The notes beneath the pieces were generated by a model, which had not been told where the DNA came from, did no database searches, and saw only the letters and a program-made list of their open reading frames with translations. Shown piece after piece: positions 29,751 to 40,046 of a DNA stretch of 64,000 nucleotides. Origin of the DNA: Serratia nematodiphila DZ0503SBS1 (GTDB lineage Bacteria > Pseudomonadota > Gammaproteobacteria > Enterobacterales > Enterobacteriaceae); NCBI RefSeq assembly GCF_000738675.1, contig NZ_JPUX01000001.1, forward strand, positions 310,001 to 374,000, written 5' to 3'. Positions within the stretch are counted from its first letter, which is position 1. The number at the start of each line of letters is the position of its first letter. Both the position numbers and the translations under genes were made by a program.

Positions 29751-31253
29751 ATGCAGGGCACCAGAATTCATCTTATAGTTGGTGGGCTGCTACTGGCGGC
29801 AGCCAGTAGCAGCGTGCAGGCTGAAGCACTACAACCCGATCCTGCCTGGCAGCAGGGGGCGCTGGCCAACGGGTTTTCATGGCAGATTCTCGATACGCCG
29901 CAGCGGCCAAGCGACCGCGTGGAACTGCGGCTGATCGTCAATACCGGCTCTCTGGTGGAGTCTTCGCAGCAGACCGGTTTCGCCCATCTGCTGCCGCGGC
30001 TGGCGTTGGCGCGCAGCGAAAGCTTTACCGCGCCGCAGCTGCGCGCCCTGTGGCAACAGAGCGTGGATAACGAGCGGCCGCTGCCGCCGGCGATCATCTC
30101 GTATGATTTCACCATGTATAACCTCAGCCTGCCGAACAACCGGCCCGACCTGCTGAAAGAAGCGCTGGCCTGGCTGGCGGACACCACCGGCAAACTGGCG
30201 ATCGACGAGCATACGGTGCACGCGGTGATGAATTCCAGCATCAATCCGGTCGGCACTTTCCCGCCCAATACCCAAGATGCCTGGTGGCGTTACCGCCTGA
30301 AAGGCTCGACGTTGCTGGCGCACGATCCGGCGCAGCCGGCGAAACGGCCGGTCAATCTCGAGCAGCTGAAGAAATTCTATCAACAGTGGTATACCCCGGA
30401 CGCCATGACGCTGTTCGTGGTCGGCAAGGTCGACAGCCGCAGCCTGGGCGAGCAGATCAACAAGGCGTTCTCGCCGCTGCAGGGCAAACGTGAAACCCCG
30501 GCCCCGATGCCGACCCTGACGCCGCTGCCGCAGCAGCCGGTGAGCTTGATCAGCGAGCAGGTGAAACAGGATACGCTGTCGATCATGTGGGATTCGCCGT
30601 GGCACCCGATTCGCGATTCGCAGAGCCTGCTCCGTTACTGGCGTGGCGATCTCGCCCGCGAGGCGCTGTTCTGGCATCTTCAGCAGACGCTGGAAAAAAG
30701 CGACCAGAAGAGCCTGCATCTGGGCTTTGACTGCCGCGTGCAGTACCAGCGGGGGCAGTGCGCCATCCATCTGGATACGCCGAACAACAATCTGAACGGC
30801 AGCCTGGGCTTTATCGCCCGCGAGCTGGCCAACGTGCGTGATAACGGTCTGTCGAAAGAGGAATTCGATGCGCTGCTGGCGCAGAAAAACGATCAGCTGA
30901 GCAAGCTGTTCGCCACCTACGCCCGCACCGACACCGATGTGCTGATGAGCCAGCGCCTGCGTTCGCAGCAGAGCGGGGTGGTGGATATCGCGCCGGAGCT
31001 GTATCAGAAATTGCGCCAGGAATTCCTGGCCAGCCTGACGCTGGAGACGCTGAATCAGGCGCTGAAGCTGCAGCTGTCTCAGGAGGCGACGCTGGTGCTG
31101 ATGCAGCCGAAGGGCGAGCCGGAAATGAGCATGAAGCAGCTGCAGGAAACCTATGACGGCATCATGATGCCGGCGCCGGCGGTGGTGACGGAAGAAGCCA
31201 AACCGGCCGACACCGCGGTGGCTGCGCCGACGACGGACGCCGGCGCGCAGTAA
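29751..31253 (+). CDS. yhjJ: Periplasmic M16-family peptidase homologue YhjJ, apparently inactive
   Basis: A 500-residue exported protein with a signal peptide of about 24 residues ending VQA. Two M16 (insulinase-like) domains are recognisable: an N-terminal one starting NGFSWQIL, and the middle YTPDAMTLFVVGKVD segment. The zinc motif HxxEH is replaced by H79-L-L-P-R83, losing both the catalytic Glu and the second His, so it should not be a metallopeptidase. E. coli YhjJ has the same kind of loss as I recall. The C-terminus is Ala/Thr/Pro-rich and low complexity. The function is not established. It follows dctA as in E. coli, but the gene beyond is ppiC rather than the usual kdgK. Confidence 0.88.
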   Translation: MQGTRIHLIVGGLLLAAASSSVQAEALQPDPAWQQGALANGFSWQILDTPQRPSDRVELRLIVNTGSLVESSQQTGFAHLLPRLALARSESFTAPQLRALWQQSVDNERPLPPAIISYDFTMYNLSLPNNRPDLLKEALAWLADTTGKLAIDEHTVHAVMNSSINPVGTFPPNTQDAWWRYRLKGSTLLAHDPAQPAKRPVNLEQLKKFYQQWYTPDAMTLFVVGKVDSRSLGEQINKAFSPLQGKRETPAPMPTLTPLPQQPVSLISEQVKQDTLSIMWDSPWHPIRDSQSLLRYWRGDLAREALFWHLQQTLEKSDQKSLHLGFDCRVQYQRGQCAIHLDTPNNNLNGSLGFIARELANVRDNGLSKEEFDALLAQKNDQLSKLFATYARTDTDVLMSQRLRSQQSGVVDIAPELYQKLRQEFLASLTLETLNQALKLQLSQEATLVLMQPKGEPEMSMKQLQETYDGIMMPAPAVVTEEAKPADTAVAAPTTDAGAQ

Positions 31254-31261
31254 TTCGCAGC

Positions 31262-31279
31262 AGGGGGCGCAGGCCCCCT
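31262..31279. terminator. Hairpin between convergent yhjJ and ppiC
   Basis: A perfect 7-bp GC stem (AGGGGGC/GCCCCCT, 4-base loop) fills the 24-base gap and touches the ppiC stop. It probably acts on both strands, although neither side has a T-run. Confidence 0.55.
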
Positions 31280-31559
31280 AGTTGCGGTACAGCACCTTGA
31301 TGATGTGGTAACCGAACTGGGTTTTGACCGGGCCGTAAGGTTTGAGCAGCGGTATGCTGAACACCGCTTTATCGAACGCCGGCACCATCGCGCCCTTGTT
31401 GAATTCGCCCAGCGAGCCGCCGTTGCGTTTTGACGGGCAGCTCGAATATTTGCGTGCCAGCGTGTCGAAGCTGACGCCGCGCTTCAGCTTGGCCAGCAGC
31501 TCGTTGGCCAGCTTTTCATTGTCTACCAGAATGTGCAGGGCGCACGCCGTTTTTGCCAT
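31278..31559 (-). CDS. ppiC: Peptidyl-prolyl cis-trans isomerase PpiC (parvulin)
   Basis: A 93-residue cytoplasmic parvulin that catalyses cis-trans isomerisation of prolyl bonds. The start is ATG at 31559 ([12 protein letters not shown]), giving exactly the E. coli length; the frame continues 18 codons upstream without similarity. Parvulin features are present: AxHILV at the start, [18 protein letters not shown], and the C-terminal [10 protein letters not shown]. It is convergent with yhjJ and divergent from rep across 109 bases. Confidence 0.95.
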   Translation of the reverse strand: MAKTACALHILVDNEKLANELLAKLKRGVSFDTLARKYSSCPSKRNGGSLGEFNKGAMVPAFDKAVFSIPLLKPYGPVKTQFGYHIIKVLYRN

Positions 31560-31668
31560 GGTATTGCCTTTGTCGATGCGAAAATTGCGCTGATTATACC
31601 CGCTAAATCTCATCGGCGCTTTCTGCTACAATTCCCTTCCACGTTTTACAGTTGAGCAAGCCAGCACC

Positions 31669-33693
31669 ATGCGATTAAACCCCAGCCAACAACAAGCCGT
31701 CGAATTCGTTACCGGGCCCTGCCTGGTGTTGGCCGGCGCCGGTTCCGGCAAGACGCGCGTTATCACCAACAAGATAGCCCACCTGATCCACCACTGCGGC
31801 TATCAGGCGCGGCACATCGCCGCCGTGACCTTTACCAACAAGGCCGCGCGCGAGATGAAAGAGCGCGTGTCGCAAACCTTGGGTCGCAAAGAGGCGCGCG
31901 GGCTGATGATTTCCACCTTCCATACCCTGGGGCTGGAGATCATCAAGCGGGAATACGTGGCGTTGGGGATGAAGTCAAACTTCTCGCTGTTCGACGATCA
32001 GGATCAGCTGGCGCTGTTGAAAGAGCTGACCGAAACGTGGCTGGAAAGCGACAAAACGCTGGTGGCGCAGCTGATTTCGACCATCTCCAACTGGAAAAAC
32101 GACCTGATCGATCCCCAGCGGGCGGCAGAGTTGGCGCGCTCGGAACGCGACAAGCTGTTCGCCCACTGCTACGGTCTTTACCACGCCCATATGCGGGCGT
32201 GCAATGTGCTGGACTTCGATGACTTGATCCTGCTGCCGACGCTGCTGTTGCAACGCAACGAAGAGGTGCGCGAACGCTGGCAGCAGCGCATCCGCTATCT
32301 GCTGGTGGATGAGTACCAGGATACCAACACCAGTCAGTACGAGCTGGTGAAGCTGCTGGTGGGCAACCGCGCGCGCTTTACCGTGGTGGGCGACGACGAC
32401 CAGTCGATCTACTCCTGGCGCGGCGCGCGGCCGCAGAACCTGGTGCTGCTGAAGGAAGATTTCCCGGCGCTGCAGGTGATCAAGCTGGAGCAAAACTACC
32501 GTTCCAGCGAGCGCATTCTGAAGGCGGCCAACATTCTGATCGCCAATAACCCGCACGTATTTGAAAAGCGGCTGTTTTCTGAGCTGGGGTATGGCGAAGA
32601 GCTGAAGGTGGTGACCGCCAACAATGAGGATCACGAAGCCGAGCGGGTGGTGGGGGAGCTTATCGCCCACCACTTCGTGAAAAAGACCAATTACGGCGAC
32701 TATGCGATCCTGTACCGCGGCAACCACCAGTCGCGGGTGTTTGAAAAGATGCTGATGCAGAACCGTATCCCGTACAAGATTTCCGGCGGCACCTCGTTCT
32801 TCTCGCGCCCCGAGATCAAGGATCTGCTGGCTTACCTGCGCGTGCTGACCAACCCGGAAGACGACAGCGCCTTCCTGCGCATCGTCAATACCCCCAAGCG
32901 CGAGATCGGCCCGGCAACGCTGCAGAAGCTTGGCGAGTGGGCCAACCAGCGCAACAAAAGTTTGTTCCATGCCAGCTTCGATCTGGGGCTGAGCCAGCAC
33001 TTGACCGGGCGCGGGCTGGAATCGCTGCAGCGCTTCACCCATTGGCTGGGCGGCATCGCCCAGCAGGCGGAACGTGAGCCGGTGGCGGCGGTGCGCGATC
33101 TGATCCGCGGCGTGGATTATGAGAGCTGGCTGTTTGAAACCTCGACCAGCCCGAAGGCCGCCGAAATGCGGATGAAAAACGTCAACACGCTGTTCGGTTG
33201 GATGACGGAAATGCTGGAAGGCAACGATCTGGACGAGCCGATGACGCTGACCCAGGTCGTGACGCGCTTCACCCTGCGTGACATGATGGAACGCGGCGAA
33301 AGTGAAGAGGAGCTGGATCAGGTGCAGCTGATGACGCTGCACGCCTCAAAGGGACTGGAGTTCCCTTACGTATTCCTGGTGGGCATGGAGGAGGGGCTGC
33401 TGCCGCACCAGAGCAGCATCGACGAAGACAATGTCGATGAAGAGCGGCGTCTGGCCTATGTAGGGATCACCCGCGCGCAAAAAGAGCTGATTTTCACCCT
33501 GTGCCGCGAGCGCCGCCAGTACGGCGAGCTGGTGCGGCCGGAGCCGAGCCGGTTCCTGCTGGAGCTGCCGCAGGACGATTTGGCGTGGGAAACCGAACGC
33601 AAAGTGGTGAGCCCGCAGGAGCGGATGCAGAAGGGGCAGAGCCATCTGGCCAATATCCGCGCTCAGCTGGCCAAGGCCAAAGGCGGGAATTAA
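31669..33693 (+). CDS. rep: ATP-dependent DNA helicase Rep
   Basis: A 674-residue superfamily-1A 3'-5' helicase (673 in E. coli) that helps replication forks pass bound proteins and restart. Helicase motifs in order are: I GAGSGKT, Ia [56 protein letters not shown], and [12 protein letters not shown]. The N-terminus [12 protein letters not shown] is canonical. The C-terminal basic tail (QLAKAKGGN) corresponds to the segment that contacts DnaB. It is convergent with gppA. Confidence 0.97.
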   Translation: MRLNPSQQQAVEFVTGPCLVLAGAGSGKTRVITNKIAHLIHHCGYQARHIAAVTFTNKAAREMKERVSQTLGRKEARGLMISTFHTLGLEIIKREYVALGMKSNFSLFDDQDQLALLKELTETWLESDKTLVAQLISTISNWKNDLIDPQRAAELARSERDKLFAHCYGLYHAHMRACNVLDFDDLILLPTLLLQRNEEVRERWQQRIRYLLVDEYQDTNTSQYELVKLLVGNRARFTVVGDDDQSIYSWRGARPQNLVLLKEDFPALQVIKLEQNYRSSERILKAANILIANNPHVFEKRLFSELGYGEELKVVTANNEDHEAERVVGELIAHHFVKKTNYGDYAILYRGNHQSRVFEKMLMQNRIPYKISGGTSFFSRPEIKDLLAYLRVLTNPEDDSAFLRIVNTPKREIGPATLQKLGEWANQRNKSLFHASFDLGLSQHLTGRGLESLQRFTHWLGGIAQQAEREPVAAVRDLIRGVDYESWLFETSTSPKAAEMRMKNVNTLFGWMTEMLEGNDLDEPMTLTQVVTRFTLRDMMERGESEEELDQVQLMTLHASKGLEFPYVFLVGMEEGLLPHQSSIDEDNVDEERRLAYVGITRAQKELIFTLCRERRQYGELVRPEPSRFLLELPQDDLAWETERKVVSPQERMQKGQSHLANIRAQLAKAKGGN

Positions 33694-33699
33694 AAAGAA

Positions 33700-33718
33700 A
33701 GGGCGCGATTCGCGCCCT
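33700..33718 (-). terminator. Terminator between rep and gppA
   Basis: AGGGCGCG/CGCGCCCT (33700-33707 with 33711-33718, 3-base loop). On the minus strand it is followed by a T-rich tract (TTCTTTTT), so it serves as the gppA terminator and probably also stops rep transcripts. Confidence 0.8.
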
Positions 33719-33725
33719 GGTCATG

Positions 33726-35222
33726 TCAACGTTGTTCTTCCAACCGCAGCGTCCAGTGGGCGTAGCTCTGCCAGTGGCTTTCCTGCTCCAGCGCCTCGGC
33801 GCGCAGCGGATGCTGTTCCAGCCAACCCGGCGGCAAGATCACCGTCAGCTCATCGTCCTGATTGGCGCGTAACCGCACCGCCGGCAGCGTGTCGTCGCGG
33901 CGGCGGCTGGCGAAGATGATCGCCAGGCGCAAAATGCGGCACAGGCGCTGCGCAGTGCGCGGCGGCAGGGCGTTTTGCTGGTTCAACAGCGACAGGTCGA
34001 GGGTGTTGCTCTGATTTTGCAGCAGGGTGGCCAGCAGTTTTTTCTGCGCCGGGGTAAAGCCGGGTAAGTCCAGGTGGCGGATCAGGTAGGCGGCGTGTTG
34101 CGGCGCCTGCTTGAAATCGACGCTGAGGCCGAGTTCGTGGATCAGGCTGGCGCTGTGCAACAGCTCGCGACATCGCGCATCCAGCTGCCACTCGTTGGCG
34201 ACCTGCTGGGAGAAGTTGGCGGCGAGCTGGCTGACGCGTTCGGCCTGCTCGGTGTCGATCAGGTAGCGGCGCTGCAGGTTGCGGATGGTGCGGATGCGAA
34301 TATCCTGCTCCACCGGCAGATGCAGCATGCCGTAAACCAGACCTTCACGCAGCGCCCCGCCGGCCAGCATCATGCTCTCGATGCCCAGCTCCTGGAAGAT
34401 GGCCAACAGGATGGACAGGCCGCTCGGGAACACCAGCGCGCGCTCCAGCGTCAACCCTTCGATCTCCAGCTCTTCCAGCTTGCCGCACTGAATGGCGCGC
34501 TGTTTCAACTGGCGCAGTTTGGGCAGGGTGATGCGCTCATCCATGCCCTGCGCCACCATGATCTCCTGCAGCGCTTGCACGGTGCCGGAAGCGCCGACGC
34601 AGATCTGCCAACCTTGCTGGCGCAATTGCGCTGCGATCGGCCGCACCATGTCGCGCGCGGCCTGTTCGGCGCGCTCGAAGTTTTCTTGCCCAAGGTTGCG
34701 GTCGCTGAAGTAGCGTTCCAGCCAGGTGACGCAGCCCATCGACAGGCTATACAGCTGCGTTGCCTGTGCGCCGGTGCCGGTGACCAGTTCGGTGCTGCCG
34801 CCGCCGATGTCGACGACCAGCCGACGATCCGGCCCGCCGGTGGTGTGCGCGACGCCGTGATAGATCAGCCGTGCCTCTTCTTCGCCGCTGATCACCTGTA
34901 CCGGGCAGCCGAGGATTTGCTCGGCTGCCTGCAGGAACTCATCGGCGTTGGACGCCAGACGCAGCGTGGCGGTGGCGACGACGCGGATCTGCTCGCGCGG
35001 AATGTCCTGCAGGCGTTCCGAGAACAGCCGCAGGCACTGCCAGCCGCGTTGCATGGCCTCATGCGACAGGTGATTGTTCTGATCCAGCCCGGCCGCCAGG
35101 CGCACTTTGCGCTTGATCCGCGCCAGAGTCTGAATGCTGCCGGCCACCTCGCGCACTACCAACATGTGGAAGCTGTTGGAGCCGAGATCGATGGCAGCAT
35201 AAAGCGTGCTGGAACTGAGCAT
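33726..35222 (-). CDS. gppA: Guanosine pentaphosphate phosphohydrolase GppA
   Basis: A 498-residue cytoplasmic enzyme (494 in E. coli) that converts pppGpp to ppGpp and belongs to the exopolyphosphatase/actin-like ATPase family. The phosphate-1 loop [12 protein letters not shown], the phosphate-2/adenosine region [14 protein letters not shown], and the catalytic Glu region [13 protein letters not shown] are present, as is [16 protein letters not shown]. The C-terminal HD-like helical half includes [21 protein letters not shown]. The start lies five bases after the rhlB stop, so it is probably co-transcribed with rhlB. Confidence 0.96.
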   Translation of the reverse strand: MLSSSTLYAAIDLGSNSFHMLVVREVAGSIQTLARIKRKVRLAAGLDQNNHLSHEAMQRGWQCLRLFSERLQDIPREQIRVVATATLRLASNADEFLQAAEQILGCPVQVISGEEEARLIYHGVAHTTGGPDRRLVVDIGGGSTELVTGTGAQATQLYSLSMGCVTWLERYFSDRNLGQENFERAEQAARDMVRPIAAQLRQQGWQICVGASGTVQALQEIMVAQGMDERITLPKLRQLKQRAIQCGKLEELEIEGLTLERALVFPSGLSILLAIFQELGIESMMLAGGALREGLVYGMLHLPVEQDIRIRTIRNLQRRYLIDTEQAERVSQLAANFSQQVANEWQLDARCRELLHSASLIHELGLSVDFKQAPQHAAYLIRHLDLPGFTPAQKKLLATLLQNQSNTLDLSLLNQQNALPPRTAQRLCRILRLAIIFASRRRDDTLPAVRLRANQDDELTVILPPGWLEQHPLRAEALEQESHWQSYAHWTLRLEEQR

Positions 35223-35227
35223 GGCGA

Positions 35228-36514
35228 TCAGCTCGAACGTTTACGGTTGTTGCGCGGCGCGCCGCCGCGACGAGGCGCGGAGTTGCGACGTGGGCCGTTG
35301 CCGCCGCGCGGGCGCGACAGGCGCTTCGGCGCCGGCAAATCGGTCAGCAGCGCATCGCTGTTGTACTTGCTCACCGGAATGCTGTGGTCGATATAGGTCT
35401 CGATCGCCGGCAGGTTGAGCGCATACTCTTCACACGCCAGGCTGATGGAGTGGCCGCTGGCGCCTGCGCGGCCGGTACGGCCGATGCGGTGCACGTAGTC
35501 TTCGCAGTCGTCAGGCAGATCGTAGTTGAAGACGTGCGTGACGGAAGGGATGTGCAGACCGCGCGCGGCGACGTCGGTGGCGACCAGAATATCGAGATTG
35601 CCTTTGGTGAAGTCGTCGAGGATGCGCAGGCGTTTTTTCTGCGCCACGTCACCGGTCAGCAGGCCCACGCGGTGACCGTCGGCGGCCAGATGGCCCCAGA
35701 TGTCTTCGCAGCGGTGCTTGGTGTTGGCAAAGATGATGGCGCGATCCGGCCACTCTTCTTCGATCAGCGTCTGCAGCAGACGCATTTTTTCTTCGTTGGA
35801 CGGGTAGAACAGCTCTTCTTTAATGCGGTGGCCGGTTTTCTGTTCCGGTTCCACTTCAACATATTCGGCGTTGTTCATCTGCTCGAAGGCCAGTTCGCGT
35901 ACGCGATAGGACAGGGTAGCGGAGAACAGCATGTTCAGGCGTTGATCGGCCGCAGGCATGCGGCGGAACAGCCAACGGATGTCTTTGATAAAGCCAAGAT
36001 CGTACATGCGATCGGCTTCATCCAGCACGACGACCTGCATCGCGCCGAGATCGACATAGTTCTGTTTGGTGTAATCGATTAAACGGCCGGTGGTGCCAAT
36101 CAGAATGTCCACGCCGCTTTCCAGCACTTTCAGCTGTTTGTCGTAGCCGTCGCCGCCGTAGGCCAGGCCCAGTTTCAGGCCGGTGCTCTGGGAGAGCGCT
36201 TCCGCATCGGAGTGGATTTGCACCGCCAGTTCACGCGTAGGCGCCATGATCAAGGCGCGCGGCTGATTGGTCTGGCGATCCTGTTTCGCCGGGTGAGTCA
36301 GCAAATAGTGAAAAGTAGACGCCAAAAACGCCAGCGTCTTTCCGGTACCGGTTTGCGCCTGACCTGCAACGTCACGCCCGGAGAGCGTGAGCGGCAATGC
36401 TAACGCCTGGATGGGCGTGCAATTGTGAAACCCTTTTTTCTCAAGGGCTTCAAGGACTAACGGGTGCAGGGCGAAGTCGGAAAACTTCTGTTCGGTCAAG
36501 TGTGTTTTGCTCAT
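35228..36514 (-). CDS. rhlB: DEAD-box ATP-dependent RNA helicase RhlB
   Basis: A 428-residue helicase (421 in E. coli) that unwinds RNA for degradation as a partner of RNase E in the degradosome. Motifs include the Q motif ([12 protein letters not shown]), Walker [13 protein letters not shown] in [17 protein letters not shown], and [10 protein letters not shown]. The C-terminal tail after about residue 395 is Arg/Gly/Asn-rich ([21 protein letters not shown]), typical of its RNA-binding extension. It is divergent from trxA and precedes gppA. Confidence 0.97.
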   Translation of the reverse strand: MSKTHLTEQKFSDFALHPLVLEALEKKGFHNCTPIQALALPLTLSGRDVAGQAQTGTGKTLAFLASTFHYLLTHPAKQDRQTNQPRALIMAPTRELAVQIHSDAEALSQSTGLKLGLAYGGDGYDKQLKVLESGVDILIGTTGRLIDYTKQNYVDLGAMQVVVLDEADRMYDLGFIKDIRWLFRRMPAADQRLNMLFSATLSYRVRELAFEQMNNAEYVEVEPEQKTGHRIKEELFYPSNEEKMRLLQTLIEEEWPDRAIIFANTKHRCEDIWGHLAADGHRVGLLTGDVAQKKRLRILDDFTKGNLDILVATDVAARGLHIPSVTHVFNYDLPDDCEDYVHRIGRTGRAGASGHSISLACEEYALNLPAIETYIDHSIPVSKYNSDALLTDLPAPKRLSRPRGGNGPRRNSAPRRGGAPRNNRKRSS

Positions 36515-36645
36515 AGTGTGGTAGAATATCAGCTAACTATTGCTTTACGAAAGCACATCCGTTGAAATAAACGCGGTGCAATAAAATCACCTTGAGTTGG
36601 TTAATGCTACACCAACAAGGTAGACATAATCCTGTGGAGTAGAAC

Positions 36646-36972
36646 ATGAGCGATAAAATTATTCACCTGACTGACAGCAGCTTCGAAGCTGACGTGCTGA
36701 AAGCGGAAGGGCCGATCCTGGTCGATTTCTGGGCTGAATGGTGTGGGCCGTGCAAGATGATTGCTCCGATTCTGGATGAGATTGCCGAAGAGTTCGAAGG
36801 CAAACTGACCATTACCAAGCTGAATATCGATCAGAACCCGGCTACCGCGCCTAAGTACGGTATCCGTGGCATCCCTACGCTGTTGCTGTTCAAGAACGGT
36901 GAAGTGGCCGCGACCAAGGTTGGCGCGTTGTCCAAAGGTCAGCTCAAAGATTTCCTGAACGCGAATCTGTAA
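36646..36972 (+). CDS. trxA: Thioredoxin 1
   Basis: A 108-residue cytoplasmic disulfide reductase (109 in E. coli), the electron donor for ribonucleotide reductase and other enzymes. The active site WCGPC is at about residues 31-35 within [12 protein letters not shown]. The buried Asp (LVDFWAEW) and the cis-Pro loop [11 protein letters not shown] are present. It is preceded by GTGGAG and lies between divergent rhlB and rho, the standard order. Confidence 0.98.
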   Translation: MSDKIIHLTDSSFEADVLKAEGPILVDFWAEWCGPCKMIAPILDEIAEEFEGKLTITKLNIDQNPATAPKYGIRGIPTLLLFKNGEVAATKVGALSKGQLKDFLNANL

Positions 36973-37372
36973 TCGGGCGGGAAGCCCAGTATCAGGCGCC
37001 TGGCGGTGATGTTCAATTCACCGCTAGACGCCTGCCAAGAAGCGTGTTAAGTTTAACCACACTGCATATAGAACTTGCCCGAAGTTTTAAATCTAAAGAG
37101 TTTGAATCTAAAGCTATACTCTGTGTCGAACCACTGGCGTTGAAAGTAAACTGAACTCAGCCCGTGTTTTGGCAATCAAACGGTTTTGCAAAAATCATTT
37201 TTAAGGTACCTTCGATCTTCAACCGTCAATGCGTGCGCCCGATGTAAGCCATTTCTTACCGCGACGGCTCTGCGCCCGGTGATCGAACGTCCAGTAAACA
37301 GGCACGCATTTCGCTGCCATACCATTCACGATACAAGTTCGAGACATACCCCGAGTTTAAGAACCCACCACT
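36973..37372 (+). promoter_or_regulatory. trxA-rho intergenic region and rho leader
   Basis: A 400-base gap. A branched hairpin at 36993-37034 (CAGGCG/CGCCTG outer stem, TGGCGGTG/CACCGCTA inner stem) follows trxA. The rest is the rho leader; in E. coli this leader carries a short ORF (rhoL) and mediates Rho autoregulation. Here a 17-codon ORF, MRAPDVSHFLPRRLCAR (37229-37282), could be an equivalent leader peptide, but it does not resemble the E. coli sequence. The larger open frame from 37186 has no protein-like features. Confidence 0.5.
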
Positions 37373-38632
37373 ATGAATCTTACCGAATTAAAGAATACGC
37401 CGGTTTCTGAGCTGATTACTCTCGGCGAAAATATGGGGCTGGAAAACCTTGCCCGCATGCGCAAGCAGGACATTATCTTCTCCATTCTGAAGCAACATGC
37501 GAAAAGCGGAGAAGATATCTTCGGCGACGGCGTGCTCGAGATATTGCAGGATGGATTCGGTTTCCTCCGCTCTGGAGACAGTTCCTACCTCGCCGGTCCC
37601 GACGACATCTACGTATCCCCTAGCCAAATCCGCCGCTTCAACCTCCGCACTGGTGACACCATTTCCGGTAAGATTCGTCCGCCAAAAGAAGGCGAGCGCT
37701 ATTTTGCCCTGTTGAAAGTCAACGAAGTCAACTACGACAAGCCGGAAAACGCCCGCAGCAAGATCCTGTTCGAGAACTTGACGCCGCTGCACGCCAATTC
37801 CCGTCTGCGGATGGAGCGCGGCAACGGCTCGACCGAAGACCTGACGGCGCGCGTACTGGATCTGGCGGCGCCTATTGGCCGCGGCCAGCGTGGCCTGATC
37901 GTGGCACCGCCGAAAGCCGGTAAAACCATGCTGCTGCAGAATATCGCGCAGAGCATCGCCTACAACCACCCAGACTGCGTGCTGATGGTGCTGCTGATCG
38001 ACGAACGTCCGGAAGAAGTGACCGAGATGCAGCGCCTGGTGAAAGGCGAAGTGATCGCCTCGACCTTCGACGAGCCGGCTTCGCGTCACGTGCAAGTGGC
38101 CGAAATGGTGATCGAGAAGGCCAAGCGCCTGGTTGAGCACAAGAAAGACGTGATCATTCTGCTCGACTCCATCACCCGTCTGGCGCGTGCTTACAACACC
38201 GTGGTGCCGGCCTCTGGCAAGGTGCTGACCGGTGGTGTGGACGCCAACGCCCTGCATCGTCCGAAGCGTTTCTTCGGTGCGGCGCGTAACGTGGAAGAGG
38301 GCGGCAGCCTGACCATCATCGCGACCGCGCTGGTTGATACCGGTTCGAAGATGGACGAAGTGATCTACGAAGAATTTAAAGGTACCGGCAACATGGAATT
38401 GCATCTGGCGCGTAAAATCGCCGAGAAACGCGTATTCCCTGCGATCGATTACAACCGCTCCGGTACCCGTAAAGAAGAGCTGCTCACCACTTCCGAAGAG
38501 CTGCAGAAAATGTGGATCCTGCGCAAAATTATTCACCCGATGGGTGAGATTGACGCGATGGAGTTCCTCATTAATAAGTTGGCGATGACTAAAACCAACG
38601 ATGAATTCTTCGATATGATGAAACGCTCATAA
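37373..38632 (+). CDS. rho: Transcription termination factor Rho
   Basis: A 419-residue hexameric RNA-dependent ATPase (the same length as E. coli) that ends transcription at Rho sites. The N-terminal RNA-binding domain contains the RNP-like [16 protein letters not shown]. The ATPase core shows Walker [10 protein letters not shown] and Walker [15 protein letters not shown]; the Q-loop/R-loop region reads [10 protein letters not shown]. The N-terminus [14 protein letters not shown] is canonical. It is followed by its own intrinsic terminator. Confidence 0.98.
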   Translation: MNLTELKNTPVSELITLGENMGLENLARMRKQDIIFSILKQHAKSGEDIFGDGVLEILQDGFGFLRSGDSSYLAGPDDIYVSPSQIRRFNLRTGDTISGKIRPPKEGERYFALLKVNEVNYDKPENARSKILFENLTPLHANSRLRMERGNGSTEDLTARVLDLAAPIGRGQRGLIVAPPKAGKTMLLQNIAQSIAYNHPDCVLMVLLIDERPEEVTEMQRLVKGEVIASTFDEPASRHVQVAEMVIEKAKRLVEHKKDVIILLDSITRLARAYNTVVPASGKVLTGGVDANALHRPKRFFGAARNVEEGGSLTIIATALVDTGSKMDEVIYEEFKGTGNMELHLARKIAEKRVFPAIDYNRSGTRKEELLTTSEELQKMWILRKIIHPMGEIDAMEFLINKLAMTKTNDEFFDMMKRS

Positions 38633-38651
38633 TTCGTTAAAAAATTCGCTG

Positions 38652-38678
38652 AACGCCACGCCTAGTCGTGGCGTTTTT
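38652..38678 (+). terminator. Intrinsic terminator of rho
   Basis: AACGCCACG (38652-38660) pairs with CGTGGCGTT (38667-38675), followed by TTTTT. It lies 20 bases after the rho stop. Confidence 0.9.
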
Positions 38679-38928
38679 CGCTTTTGGCGGATACGATAAG
38701 TAGCAGTAATGGAAAAGTAAGTTGTTTCCTCGACTTATTGAGAATTCATCTTGTTTGTCGGTCGGCCCGGTGCCGGTCGGCTTTGCTGCTGTCGTTTTGT
38801 CAGCCGATGCGAAGAAAATAGGCATGAATCACCGTTGTCATAGGAAATGACCGAAAGGTGGCGGGGGCCGATGGCACAAGCTATTGCCCGTGGTAAGCTG
38901 CCTTATCTTCTACAGAGATCTGTTAACT

Positions 38929-40026
38929 GTGAACTTACTCACTATGAGTACTGAAATTCTATTTGTTTTCCTGTTTTCTTTGGCTTTTCTCTTTGTTGCC
39001 CGCAAGGCGGCAAAACGTATTGGTCTGGTAGATAAACCCAATTATCGCAAACGCCATCAGGGGTTGATTCCGCTGGTCGGCGGTATTTCCGTTTATGCCG
39101 GGTTGTGCTTCGCGTTTTGGATCTCTGAACAACCCATCGCACACGCCAAGCTTTATCTCACCTGCGCCGGCATTCTGGTGTTTGTGGGCGCGCTCGACGA
39201 TCGTTTCGACATCAGCGTTAAAATTCGCGCCCTGGTGCAGGCGCTGGTCGGCATCGCGATGATGGTGTTCGCCGGTCTGTATCTGCGCAGCTTCGGCCAT
39301 GTGCTGGGTGACTGGGAGATGCTGCTGGGGCCCTTCGGCTATCTGGTGACGCTGTTCGCGGTATGGGCGGCGATCAACGCCTTCAACATGGTCGACGGCA
39401 TCGATGGCCTGCTGGGCGGTTTGTCGTGCGTTTCCTTCGGGGCGCTGGGCCTGCTGCTGTACCTGAGCGGCCATCATGAACTGGCGTTCTGGTGCTTTGC
39501 GATGATCGCCACCATCGTTCCCTATATTTTGCTCAACCTCGGCATCCTCGGCCGCCGTTATAAGGTGTTTATGGGGGACGCCGGCAGCACCCTGATCGGC
39601 TTTACCGCCATTTGGCTGCTGCTGCAAAGCTCGCAGGGTAAGGCACACTCGATCAACCCGGTGACCGCGCTGTGGATCATCGCTATTCCGCTGATGGACA
39701 TGATAGCAATCATGTACCGTCGTTTACGCAAGGGGATGAGCCCCTTCTCTCCCGATCGTCAACATATTCACCACCTGATCATGCGCGCCGGCTTTACGCC
39801 GCGGCAGGCTTTCGTGTTGATCACCCTGGCGGCCGCATTGCTGGCGGCGGTGGGCGTGATCGGCGAACGCCTGACTTTTATCCCTGAGTGGGTTATGTTG
39901 GCATTATTCTTGCTTGCCTTCTTCCTGTACGGTTACTGCATCAAGCGCGCCTGGCGGGTTGCGCGGTACATTAAGCGTATCAAGCGCCGGCTGCGGCGTT
40001 CGAGCGATAACAAGCAAGTATCTTAA
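38929..40026 (+). CDS. wecA: UDP-GlcNAc:undecaprenyl-phosphate GlcNAc-1-P transferase WecA
   Basis: A 365-residue polytopic inner-membrane enzyme that starts ECA (and often O-antigen) synthesis by making undecaprenyl-PP-GlcNAc (lipid I). The start is GTG at 38929 (MNLLTMSTEIL), matching the E. coli start; the 15 upstream codons are not conserved. Polyprenyl-phosphate transferase motifs are present: VGALDDRFDISV, AFNMVDGIDGLLGG, LGRRYKVFMGDAGS and the histidine loop PDRQHIHHLIMR. The C-terminus is Lys/Arg-rich. It is the first gene of the ECA cluster, 11 to 20 bases before wzzE depending on the wzzE start. Confidence 0.95.
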   Translation: MNLLTMSTEILFVFLFSLAFLFVARKAAKRIGLVDKPNYRKRHQGLIPLVGGISVYAGLCFAFWISEQPIAHAKLYLTCAGILVFVGALDDRFDISVKIRALVQALVGIAMMVFAGLYLRSFGHVLGDWEMLLGPFGYLVTLFAVWAAINAFNMVDGIDGLLGGLSCVSFGALGLLLYLSGHHELAFWCFAMIATIVPYILLNLGILGRRYKVFMGDAGSTLIGFTAIWLLLQSSQGKAHSINPVTALWIIAIPLMDMIAIMYRRLRKGMSPFSPDRQHIHHLIMRAGFTPRQAFVLITLAAALLAAVGVIGERLTFIPEWVMLALFLLAFFLYGYCIKRAWRVARYIKRIKRRLRRSSDNKQVS

Positions 40027-40046
40027 CCAGAGGCTTTTTGGCTGTG

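Noticed and set aside
37186..37410. 74-codon frame upstream of rho
   Set aside because: It overlaps the rho start in another frame, has no recognisable features and no good ribosome-binding site.
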